From positions 64,913,389 through 64,977,388 of the forward strand of contig CM049315.1 in NCBI GenBank assembly GCA_026874595.1: a stretch of DNA of 64,000 nucleotides, written 5' to 3'. This document shows positions 21,050 through 32,000 of this stretch, piece after piece. This DNA comes from Sipunculus nudus (taxonomy: Eukaryota > Annelida > Sipuncula > Golfingiida > Sipunculidae). The translations under genes were made by a program, and so were the position numbers. The number at the start of each line of letters is the position of its first letter. Positions within the stretch are counted from its first letter, which is position 1. Below the pieces are notes generated by a model, which had not been told where the DNA came from, did no database searches, and saw only the letters and a program-made list of their open reading frames with translations.

Positions 21050-24000
21050 CAATAGGTCAAGAAGAGACCTAGAGCAAAAAGAGGGAGGAAAAAATAAGTC
21101 CAGCAGAGACCAAGAGCAAAAGAAGGGAGGAAACAATAAGTCCAGCAGAGACCTACAGCAAAAAGATGGAGGAAACAATAAGTCCAACAGAGACTCACAG
21201 CAAAAAGATGGAGGAAACAATAAGTCCAACAGAGACTCACAGCAAAAAGAGGGAGGAAACAATAAGTCCAACAGAGACTCACAGCAAAAACAGGGAGGAA
21301 ACAATAAGTCCAACAGAGACCTAGATAAGAGGGAGGGAACAATAAGTCCAGCAGAGAACTACATCAAAATGAGGGAGGAAACAATAAGTCCAGCAGAGAA
21401 CTACAGCAAAAAGAGGGAGGAAACAATAAGTCCAACAGAGACTCACAGCTAAAACAGGGAGGAAACAATAAGTCCAACACAGATCTAGATAAGAGGGAGG
21501 AAACAATAAGTCCAGCAGAGAACTACATCAAAATGAGGGAGGAAACAATAAGTCCAGCAGAGAACTACAGCAAAAAGAGGGAGGAAACAATAAGCCAACA
21601 GAGACCTAGAGCAATAGGAGGGAGGAAACAATAAGTCCAGCAGAGACCTAGAGCAAAAAGAGGGAGGAAACAATAAGTCAAGCAGAGAACTACAGCAAAA
21701 AGAGGGAGGAAACAATAAGTCCAGCAGAGAACTACATCAAAATGAGGGAGGAAACAATAAGTCCAGCAGAGAACTACATCAAAATGAGGGAGGAAACAAT
21801 AAGTCCAGCAGAGAACTACAGCAAAAAGAGGGAGAAAACAATAAGTCCAACAGAGACCTAGAGCAATAGGAGGGAGGAAACAATAAGTCCAACAGAGACC
21901 TAGAGCAATAGGAGGGAGGAAACAATAAGTCCAGCAGAGACCTACAGGAAAAAGAGGGAGGGAACATTAAGTCTAACAGAGGCTCACAGAAAAAAAGAGA
22001 GAGAAAACAATTAGTCCAAAAGACACATGCAGGAAAAAGTGGGAGGAAACAATAAGTCCAACAGAGACCTAGAGCAAAATGAGGGAGGAAACAATAAGTC
22101 CAACAGAGACATAGAGCAAAATGATGGAGGAAACAATAAGTCCAACAGAGACCCACAGCAAAAGAGGGAGGAAATAATAAGTCCAACAGAGACCTGCTGG
22201 AATTGTTATACATTGCTCACTGCTGGATGTGTTATACAAAGGTTACTGCTGATTGTGTTATACATAGGTTACTGCTGGACTTGTATATTGGTCACTGCTG
22301 GATCTGTTATACAAAGATTACTGCTGGTCGTGTTATATGAAGGTTACTGCTGGGTGTGTTATATGTACCAACTGCTGGACGCAAACAATAAGTCAAGCAG
22401 AAACCTAGAGCAAAAAGAAGGAGAAAACAATAAGTCCAACAGAGACCTAGAGTCCAACAGAGACCCACAGCAAAAAGAGGGAGGAAACAGTATGTCCAAC
22501 AGAGAACTACAGCAGAAAGAGGGAAGAAAAAAAATGTCCAACAGAGACCTAGAGCAAAAAGAGGGAGGAAACTAGTCCAAAAGAGACATACAGCAAAAAG
22601 AGGGAGGAAACAATAAGTCCAACAGAGACGCGCTGCAAAAGAGTCCAACAGTAAGTCCAACAGAGACCTACAGCAAAAAAAGGGAGGAGACAATAAGTTC
22701 AACAGATACCTAGATAAGAGGGAGGAAACAATATGTCCAACAGAGACCTAGATCAATAAAAAAAAGTCCAACAGAAAACTACAGCAGAATGAGGGAGGAA
22801 ACAATATGTCAAAAAGAGAACTACAGCAAAAAGAGGAAGGAAACAATAAGTCCAACAGGGACATATAGCAAAGAGAAGGAGGAAACAAGTCCAACAGAGA
22901 CCCACAACAAAAAGAAGGTGGATACAATAAGTCCAACAGAGAACTACAGCAGAAAGAGGGAAGAAACAAAATGTCCAACAGAGACCTAGAGTCCAACACA
23001 GACCTAGAGCAAAAAGAGGGAGGAAACAATAAGTCCAAAAGAGACATGCAGGAAAAAGTGGGAGGAAACAATAAGTCCAACACAGACCCACAGCAAAAAA
23101 AGGGAGGAAACAATATGTCCAACAGAGAACTACAGCAGAAAGACAGAAGAAACAAAATGTCCAACAGACTTAGAGCAAAAAGAGGGAGGAAACTAGTCCA
23201 TTAGAGACATACAACAAAAAGAGGGAGGAAACAATAAGTCCAACAGAGACCTACCGCAAGAGTCCAACAATAAGTCCAACAGAGACCCACAGCAAAAAGA
23301 GGGAGGAGACAATATGTCCAACAGAGACCTAGAGCAATAAGAAACAATAAGTCCAACAGAAAACTACAGCAGAATGAGGGAGGAAACAATATGTCCAACA
23401 GAGAACTACAGCAAAAAGAGGAAGGAAACAATAAGTCCAACAGGGACATATAGCAAAAAGAGGGAGGAAAAAATAAGTCCAACAGAGACCCACAACAAAA
23501 AGAAGGTGGAAACAATGAGTCTAACAGAGACCTAGAGCAAAAAGGGGGAGGAAACAATAAGTCGAGCTGAGACATACAGCAAAAAGAGGGAGAAAACAAT
23601 AAGTCCAACAGAGAACTACAGGAAAAAGAGGGAAACAATAAGTCCAACAGAAAACTACAGCAGAAAGAGGGAAGAAACAAAATGAAAAACAGAGACCTAG
23701 AGCAAAAAGAGGGAGGAAACAATAAATCCAGCTGAGACAGACATCAAAGAGGGAGGAAACAATAAGTCCAACAGAGACCCACAACAAAAAGAAGGTGGAA
23801 ACAATGAGTCTAACAGAGACCTAGAGCAAAAAGGGGGAGGAAACAATAAGTCGAGCTGAGACATACAGCAAAAAGAGGGAGAAAACAATAAGTCCAACAG
23901 AGAACTACAGGAAAAAGAGGAAGGAAACAATAAGTCCAACAGAGAACTACAGCAGAAAGAGGGAAGAAACAAAATGACAAACAGAGACCTAGAGCAAAAA

Positions 24001-25420
24001 GAGGGAGGAAACAATAAATCCAGCTGAGACAGACATCAAAAAGAGGGAGGAAACAATAAGTCCAATAGAGACCCAAAGGAAAAAGAGGTAGGAAACAATA
24101 AGTCAAACAGTGACATACAGCAAAAAGAGGGAGGAAACAACAAGTCCAACAGAAAACTACAGCAGAAAGAGGGAAGAAACAAAATGAAAAACAGAGACCT
24201 AGAGCAAAAAGAGGGAGGAAACAATAAATCAAGCTGAGACAGACATCAAAAAGAGGGAGGAAACAATAAGTCCAACAGAGACCCACAACAAAAAGAAGGT
24301 GGAAACAATGGGTCTAACAGAGACCTAGAGCAAAAAGGGGGAGGAAACAATAAGTCGAGCTGAGACATACAGCAAAAAGTGGGAGAAAACAATAAGTCCA
24401 ACAGAGAACTACAGGAAAAAGAGGAAGGAAACAATAAGTCCAACAGAGAACTACAGCAGAAAGAGGGAAGAAACAAAATGACAAACAGAGACCTAGAGCA
24501 AAAAGAGGGAGGAAACAATAAATCCAGCTGAGACAGACATCCAAAAGAGGGAGGAAACAATTAGTCCAATAGAGACCCAAAGGAAAAAGAGGTAGGAAAC
24601 AATAAGTCAAACAGTGACATACAGCAAAAAGAGGGAGGAAACAACAAGTCCAACAGAAAACTACAGCAGAAAGAGGGAAGAAACAAAATGAAAAACAGAG
24701 ACCTAGAGCAAAAAGAGGGAGGAAACAATAAATCAAGCTGAGACAGACATCAAAAAGAGGGAGGAAACAATAAGTCCAACAGAGACCCACAACAAAAAGA
24801 AGGTGGAAACAATGAGTCTAACAGAGACCTAGAGCAAAAAGGGGGAGGAAACAATAAGTCGAGCTGAGACATACAGCAAAAAGTGGGAGAAAACAATAAG
24901 TCCAACAGAGAACTACAGGAAAAAGAGGAAGGAAACAATAAGTCCAACAGAGAACTACAGCAGAAAGAGGGAAGAAACAAAATGACAAACAGAGACCTAG
25001 AGCAAAAAGAGGGAGGAAACAATAAATCCAGCTGAGACAGACATCAAAAAGAGGGAGGAAACAATAAGTCCAATAGAGACCCAAAGGGAAAAGAGGTAGA
25101 AAACAATAAGTCAAACAGTGACATACAGCAAAAAGAGGGAGGAAACAACAACTCCAGCAGAGACCTAGATAAGAGGGAGGGAACAATAAGTCCCACAACA
25201 CCCACAGCAAAAAGAGGGAGGAAACAATAAATCCCACAGAGACCTAGAGCAAAAAGAGGAAGGAAACAATAAGTTCATCAGAGAACTACAGCAAAAAGAG
25301 GGAGGAAACAATAAATCCCACAGAGACCTAGAGCAAAAAGAGGAAGGAAACAATAAGTCCCACAGAGACCGACAGCAAAAAGAGGGAGGAAACAATAAGT
25401 CCAACAGTGACCTTCCCTGT
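21050..25420 (+). repeat. 42-bp minisatellite, about 100 copies, NOMO intron 3
   Basis: The unit is gtccaacagagacctagagc plus aaaaagagggaggaaacaat plus aa (42 bp), with variants ctacagc, ctcacagc and catacagc. Part of the array is organised in 504-bp blocks (12 units): long identical stretches recur at about 23810, 24314 and 24818. A block at 22195-22385 is a different 26-bp repeat. On the gene's sense strand each unit reads TTTCCTCCCTCTTTTTGC followed by TCTAG or TGTAG, which resembles a 3' splice site. Many long open frames overlap it because 42 is a multiple of 3; none is a gene. Confidence 0.97.
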
Positions 25421-25439
25421 CCAATACCCAAACTACATT

Positions 25440-25934
25440 TCACAAAAAAAGGGTTACTTTCATCATGTGGACTAAATGTAGGTCTCCTGGATGTTCTAGA
25501 TAGTATATGACAAAGCAAGAGGGGGCAATCAGAGAGATGTAGAAGGGATGAATTGAGGAAGAACCCTGAACCACACAGCAAGCCGCAACCATGCCATGGT
25601 AACAATGAAGATCAAGCAGCTGAGGAGTGATGTCCTTGTTATAAAATACAGCAAAGGACTGGCTGATCCCCTGCTGGAGAAGATCCTGCATTGAACAATC
25701 CACCACCATGGTGAAGGAAGGGTTAAAAGCACCAGCCTTTTTGGTCTTGACACAAAGTCCAGCTAGCTGCATTTGAGCAGAAGAGTGTCCTTCAATGACA
25801 GCTTCTTTGATCCAACGGGAGATGGTGATGGGACAAATTTTGTGTCCTGAGAAGCCGGCAGCTGATGTGCAGATTGCATACCGCAGAGAGAGGCAGTTGC
25901 CAGCATATAGTATCAGAGAGCCGGGGCCAGGCAA
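25440..25934 (-). pseudogene. Degenerate tyrosine recombinase (DIRS-like) fragment
   Basis: A 164-codon minus frame reads G-H-K-I-C-P-I-T-I-S-R-W-I-K-E-A-V-I-E near residues 30-48, then S-M-Q-D-L-L-Q-Q-G-I-S-Q-S, then F-A-V-F-Y-N-K-D-I-T near residues 96-105. This order (P.T.SRW....I, then sl.dil..gsws, then F..FY..D) matches the C-terminal half of tyrosine recombinases of DIRS/Ngaro-type retrotransposons. The last block includes the presumed catalytic Tyr. The expected HxxR block between them is not recognisable, so activity is unlikely. It lies at the edge of the 42-bp array, inside NOMO intron 3. A Crypton origin is also possible. The call is by pattern memory only. Confidence 0.5.
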
Positions 25935-26480
25935 TAAACTGTGCTGAAGTTATGCTTGCCATCAAGCAATGCATTATAATGCTTGGTGGATGAGCCGTTG
26001 GGTGTGATGATATGGTATGCACAGAATCCACGAGTTAGACGTGCAGCTATGGCCTGCAGAGGGCATGGCCTGGAGAAAGGCTGTCTTGTGAGAGAGATGG
26101 AGGAGCTAGGCCTGTTTGAGCAGCTGGTACACCGGACGCTCGATCTGAACCAAAACCAAGCTCAGATGCCAGAAGGATGCTAAAGAGAGTCCAGCTTGTA
26201 CAGCATGCTAAACAATCAAGTATAGGAGCAATAAAATATTTGCAATTAAATATATTTCACAAGTGGTTGAAATACGGAATTATGAAAACAAAGCAATGGA
26301 TGATCAGCATACACCTGGCAATTGTGATTCAGTGTCTGGGAATGCTCACTACAAGGTTTCACTACAATTACAACAATGAACTAGAATACGGGTAGTGGAC
26401 AAGCGACTACGTGTATCCACCTAAATCAGAGTGGAACGGGTGAAGTGAGGCATGAATTAAGTGGCAAGGGGAAATAGAGT
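25935..26480. other. Possible further recombinase-element sequence
   Basis: Relatively GC-balanced sequence adjoining the recombinase fragment, perhaps part of the same element (minus frames around 25790-26030). I recognise no domain in it. Confidence 0.3.
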
Positions 26481-28685
26481 GAAGTGATGCATATTAGCAT
26501 GGATGTCTGCAGCCAAATTGTGTATGAAGGTTGCCCCCCCACCACAAAATCCAGAAAGCCGTCCCAGTTGTATACATATGCAAAATTTAAGGCAGATAAG
26601 TCAAACCACTACATGTATATGAGTGATTTTAGCCCGTGGCAGACAATCAGATGGACGCTGAGCAAAAATGGTTGCAGGTGACGGCACCAGTTTTGCGTAT
26701 GATAAAGAGCTATGTGAGAACTATACACATGCAAAACTTTGGCCCAATCGGTCAAACGGTTCCCAAGATATGAGCTTGGATGTCTGCTGCATAAACTAGA
26801 ATGCTGGTGTCATAAAATCAAGAGAGCTGTCGGGGATGTATAAACCTGCAAAATTTTAGCCAGATATGTCAAACCACTGCCGAGATATGAGTGATTTTAT
26901 CCCAGGGCAGACAAACAGACAGGAGCTGTGCAAAAATGGCTGCAGGTGGCGCCACCAGTTTTGCGTATGTTATAAAGCTCTCCAAGGGCTACATTTGTGC
27001 AAAAAAATTTTCCTGATCGGTCAAACGGTTCCCGAGATATGAGCTTGGATGTTTGCAGCATAAACTTGAATGTAGGTGGCGCCACCTGTCATAAAATCAG
27101 AAAAGCTATCCAGGATGTATACGCATGCCAAATTTCAGGTGAATTAGTCAAGTCACTGCAGAGATATGAGAGATTTTAACCCAAGGCAGACGAACAGATG
27201 GACACTGTGCAAACATGGTTGCAGGTGGCGCCACCAGTTTTGCGTTTGTTATAAAGCTCTCCAAGGGCTACATTTGTGCAAAAAAATTTTCCTGATCGGT
27301 CAAACGGTTCCCGAGATATGAGCTTGGATGTTTGCAGCATAAACTTGAATGTAGGTGGCGCCACCTGTCATAAAATCAGAAAAGCTATCCAGGATGTATA
27401 CGCATGCCAAATTTCAGGTGAATTAGTCAAGTCACTGCAGAGATATGAGAGATTTTAACCCAAGGCAGACGAACAGATGGACACTGTGCAAACATGGTTG
27501 CAGGTGGCGCCACCATTTTTTGTGTATGTTATAAAGCTCTCCAAGGGCTACATTTGTGCAAAAAAATTTTCCTGAACGGTCAAACGGTTCCCTAGATATG
27601 AGCTTGGATGTCTGCAGCGTAAACGTGAATGTTGGTGGCGCCACCTGTCACAAAATCAGAAAAGCTATCCAGGATGTATACGCATGCCGAATTTCAGGTG
27701 AATTAGTCAAGTCACTGCAGAGATATGAGTGATTTAACCCAAGGCAGACAAACAGATGGACACTGTGCAAACATGGTTGCAGGTGGCGCCACCATTTTTG
27801 CGTATGTTATAAAGCTCTCCAAGGGCTACATTTGTGCAAAAAAATTTCCTGATCGGTCAAAACGGTTCCCGAGATATGAGCTTGGATGTCTGCAGCGTAA
27901 ACGTGAATGTAGGTGGCGCCACCTGTCACAAAATCAGAAAAGCTATCCAGGATGTATACGCATGCCAAATTTCAGGTGAATTAGTCAAGTCACTGCAGAG
28001 ATATGAGTGATTTTAACCCAAGGCAGACGAACAGATGGACACTGTGCAATCATGGTTGCAGGTGGCGCCACCATTTTTTGTGTATGTTATAAAGCTCTTC
28101 AAGGGCTACATTTGTGCAAAAAAATTTTCCTGATCGGTCAAACGGTTCCTGAGATATGAGCTTGGATGTCTGCAGCGTAAACGTGAATGTAGGTGGCGCC
28201 ACCTGTCACAAAATCAGAAAAGCTATCCAGGATGTATATGCATGCCAAATTTCAGGTGAATTAGTCAAGTCACTGCAGAGATATGAGTGATTTTAACCCA
28301 AGACAGACAAACAGATGGACACTGTGCAAACATGGTTGCTGGTGGCGCCACCATTTTTTGTGTATGTTATAAAGCTCTCCAAGGGCTACATTTGTGCAAA
28401 AAAATTTTCCTGATCCGTCAAACGGTTCCCGAGATATGTGGGTTTATGTGTGGAAACAGACGCATAAACGGACGCAGAGCGCAGAGGAAAGGTCAGAGGT
28501 CAAAACAAAATCGGGGTGCAGCAGTTCACATGTGACCAGAACATAATCCCGGGTTTCGTAAAATTCCACCCAGCGGTTACGGAGGAGTTCTCGGGAAACC
28601 TACGCCGCGGCGGCGGCAGCGGCGGCGTGCAGCTGAAAACATAGTATCCGCAAAACTCTGTTTTGGCGGATACAATAATAATTGT
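26480..28685 (+). repeat. 279-bp satellite with GGTGGCGCCACC palindromes
   Basis: The unit length is 279 bp: gtcataaaatcagaaaagct occurs near 27088 and again near 27367, and the series continues to about 28205. Each unit carries the 12-bp perfect palindrome GGTGGCGCCACC twice, plus cggtcaaacggttcccgaga and actgcagagatatgagtgat. Units before about 26900 are diverged. The array ends in a cap (cagcagttcacatgtgacca, a CGG-rich stretch at about 28602-28627, then the hairpin at 28645-28672). Other copies are at 15155-15680, 43835-43965, 49790-50500, 51425-52193 and 54973-55235. Confidence 0.93.
28645..28672. repeat. Terminal hairpin of the 279-bp satellite family
   Basis: tatccgcaaaac and gttttggcggata form a 12-bp stem with one bulge and a short tct loop. 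The same end (aaaactctgttttggc followed by gatacaataat) closes the copy at 15680. Confidence 0.7.
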
Positions 28686-28732
28686 GATCTGACAGTCAAA
28701 TGATGATCAAATATCTGTTTATAAAATCTTAC

Positions 28733-28909
28733 CTAGCCATGTAGGTGAACCTGTATGTGAAGGGCCCTTTAGGTGTCTCCTCTTTTACTTTTGCATCTTT
28801 CTTTTTGTCACCCTTGCTATCTTTCTTGTCGTCTGCTTTGACATCTTGAGGTTCTTTATCAGACCTGAGTGGACCAATCACGGTGGGTTTCTCACCCTCA
28901 ACTGAAGAC
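28733..28909 (-). CDS. NOMO: NOMO internal exon (third in window) with Lys-rich linker
   Basis: A 177-bp exon. The acceptor is a long pyrimidine tract ending ttttctggtatag before base 28909; the donor GTAAGATT follows base 28733. The exon's first base completes a Lys codon. It then reads S-S-V-E-G-E-K-P-T-V-I-G-P-L-R-S-D, a charged Lys/Asp-rich linker of about 28 residues (D-D-K-K-D-S-K-G-D-K-K-K-D), then K-G-P-F-T-Y-R-F-T-Y-M-A. VIGPL, the variable charged linker and KGPF.Y.F.Y.AR occur in this order in vertebrate NOMO (family knowledge). It ends AG, completed by A in the next exon to give Arg. It is flanked by the 279-bp satellite cap (51 bp away) and, on the other side, by the 45-bp minisatellite. 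Confidence 0.95.
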
Positions 28910-29094
28910 CTATACCAGAAAAAAAAAACAAAGACTCAATCTAAGTGTTTGAATTACAAGTCTTCACTTCATTGACGATCTTTGTTAATCTGAGCACTAG
29001 AGTGCAAAGCTCCACCAATACACAGATCAAAATGAAACTTAAGTAGGCAGGACATGATTACAATTACCTACGATTTTCTTAGATATAAAAAGCC

Positions 29095-32000
29095 ATAGGA
29101 AAATCACAGTATGTGACAGTACACAAGATGAATGTCTGTCACAGCAAATCTCAGCATTTGACACAACAAAAGACAAACTTCTATCACAGCAAATCACAGA
29201 ATGTGAAAGCACACAAGACAAATTTCTGTCATGGCAAATCAAAGCATGTGACACAACACAAGACAAACTTCTGTCACATCAAATCAAAGTATGTGAAGGC
29301 ACACCAGACAAACTTCTTTCACAGCAAAAAAAAAGTATGTGAGGGCACACAAGATAAACTTCTGTCATTGCAAATTAAATCAAAGTATGTGAAGGTATCC
29401 AAGATAAACTTCTGTCATTAGCAAATCACAGCATGTGACACCCTACTAGACAAACTTCTGTCATAGCAAATCAAAGTATGAGACAGCACACATGACAAAC
29501 TTGTCACAGCAAATCACAAGCATGTGATAGCACACAAGATAAACTTCTGTCACAGCAAACCAATGTATGAGAAAGCACACAAGACAAACAGATGTCATGG
29601 AAAATCACAGTATGTAACAGCACACAAGGCACACTTCTTCCACATAAAATCACAGTATGTGGAGGCACACGAGACAAACTTCTGACACAGCAAATCACAG
29701 TATGTAACAGCACACAAGACAAACTTCTGTCACATCAAATCACAGTATGTAACAGCACACAAGGCAAACTTCTGTCAAAGTAAAAAACAGTATGTGGAGG
29801 CACACAAGACAAACTTCTGTCACATCAAATCACAGTTTGTGACAGAACACAAATAAACCATTTGTCACAGTAAATCACAGTATGTAACAGCACACAAGAC
29901 AAACAGCTGTCACAGCAAATCACAGTATGTGACAGAACACAAGACAAACTTCTGTCACAGCAAATAAAAGTGTGTAACAGCAGACAAGGCAAACTCTGTC
30001 ACAGCAAATCACAGTTTGTGAAATAACACAAGTAAAACATCTGTCACAGTAAATCACAGTATGTAACTGCACACATGACAAACAGCTGTCACAGCAAATC
30101 ACAGTATATGACAGAACACAAGACAAACTTCTGTCACAGCAAATCACAGTATATAACAGCACACAACACAAACATCTGTCACATCAAATCAAAGTATGTA
30201 ACAGCACACAAGGCAAACTTCTGAAACAGCAAATCACAGTATGTGGATGCACTCAAGACAAACTTCTGTCACATTAAATCATAGTTTGTGATGAACACAA
30301 GTAAAACTTCTGTCACAGTAAATCACAGTATGTAACAGCACACAAGGCAAACTTCTGTCACAGCAAAACACAGTATGTAACAGCACACAAGGCTAACTTC
30401 TGACACAGCAAATCACAGTATGTAACTGCACACAAGACAAACAGCTGTCACAGCAAATCACAGTATATGACAGAACACAAGACAAACTTCTGTCACAGCT
30501 AATCACAGTATGTAACAGCACACAACACAAACATCTGTCACATCAAATCAAAGTATGTAACAGCACACAAGGCAAACTTCTGAAACAGCAAATCACAGTA
30601 TGTGGATGCACTCAAGACAAACTTCTGTCACATTAAATCATAGTTTGTGATGAACACAAGTAAAACTTCTGTAACAGTAAATCACAGTATGTAGCAGCAC
30701 ACAAGGCAAAATTCTGTCACAGCAAATCACAGTATGTAACAGCACACAAGGCTTACTTCTGGCACAGCAAATCAAAGTATGTAACAGTACAAAAGGCTAT
30801 TTCTTTCACAGCAAATCACAGTATGTGGATGTACTCAAGACAAACTTCTGTCACATTAAATCACAGTTTGTGATGAACGCAAGTAAAACTTCTGTCACAG
30901 TAAATCACAGTATGTAACAGCACACAAGGCAAACTTCTGTCACAGCAAAACACAGTATGTAACAGCACACAAGGCTAACTACTGACACAGTAAATCACAG
31001 TATGTGGATGCACTCAAGACAAACTTCTGTCACATTAAATCACAGTTTGTGATGAACACAAGTAAAACTTCTGTAACAGTAAATCACAGTATGTGATCAC
31101 AGTTTGTGATGAACACAAGTATAACTTCTGTCACAGTAAATCACAGAATGTAAGAGCACACAAGGCAAACTTCTGTCACAGCAAATCACATTATGTAACA
31201 GCACACAAGGCAAACTTCTGTCACAGCAAATCACAGTATGTAACAACACACAAGGCAAACTTGTGTCACAGCAAATCAAAGTATGTAACAGCACTAAAGG
31301 CAAACTTCTGTCACAGCAAATCACAGTATGTAACAGCACTCAAGGCAAACTTCTGTCACAGCAAATCACAGTATGTAACAGCACACAAGGCAAACTTCTG
31401 TCACAGCAAATCACAGTATGGTGATGCACTCAAGACAAACTTCTGTCACATTACATCACAGTTTGTGATGAACACAAGTAAAACTTCTGTAACAGTAAAT
31501 CACAGTATGTGATCACAGTTTGTGATGAACACAAGTATAACTTCTGTCACAGTAAATCACAGTATGTAAGAGCACACAAGGCAAACTTGTGTCACAGCAA
31601 ATCACAGTATGTAACAGCACACAAGGCAAACTTCTGACACAGCAAATCACAGTATGTAACAGCACTCAAGGCAAACTTGTGTCACAGCAAATCACAGTAT
31701 ATAACAGCACTCAAGGCAAACTTCTGTCACATCAAATCAAAGTATGTAACAGCACACAAGGCAAACTTCTGAAACAGCAAATCACAGTATGTGGATGCAC
31801 TCAAGACAAACTTCTGTCACATTAAATCATAGTTTGTGATGAACACAAGTAAAACTTCTGTCACAGTAAAACAGTATGTAACAGCACACAAGGCAAACTT
31901 CTGTCACAGCAAAACACAGTATGTAACAGCACACAAGGCTAACTTCTGACACAGCAAATCACAGTATGTGGATGCACTCAAGACAAACTTCTGTCACATT

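Noticed and set aside
22027-25605. Many long overlapping frames with S-L-L-D-L-L-F-P-P repeats
   Set aside because: They are products of the 42-bp minisatellite on both strands, not genes.
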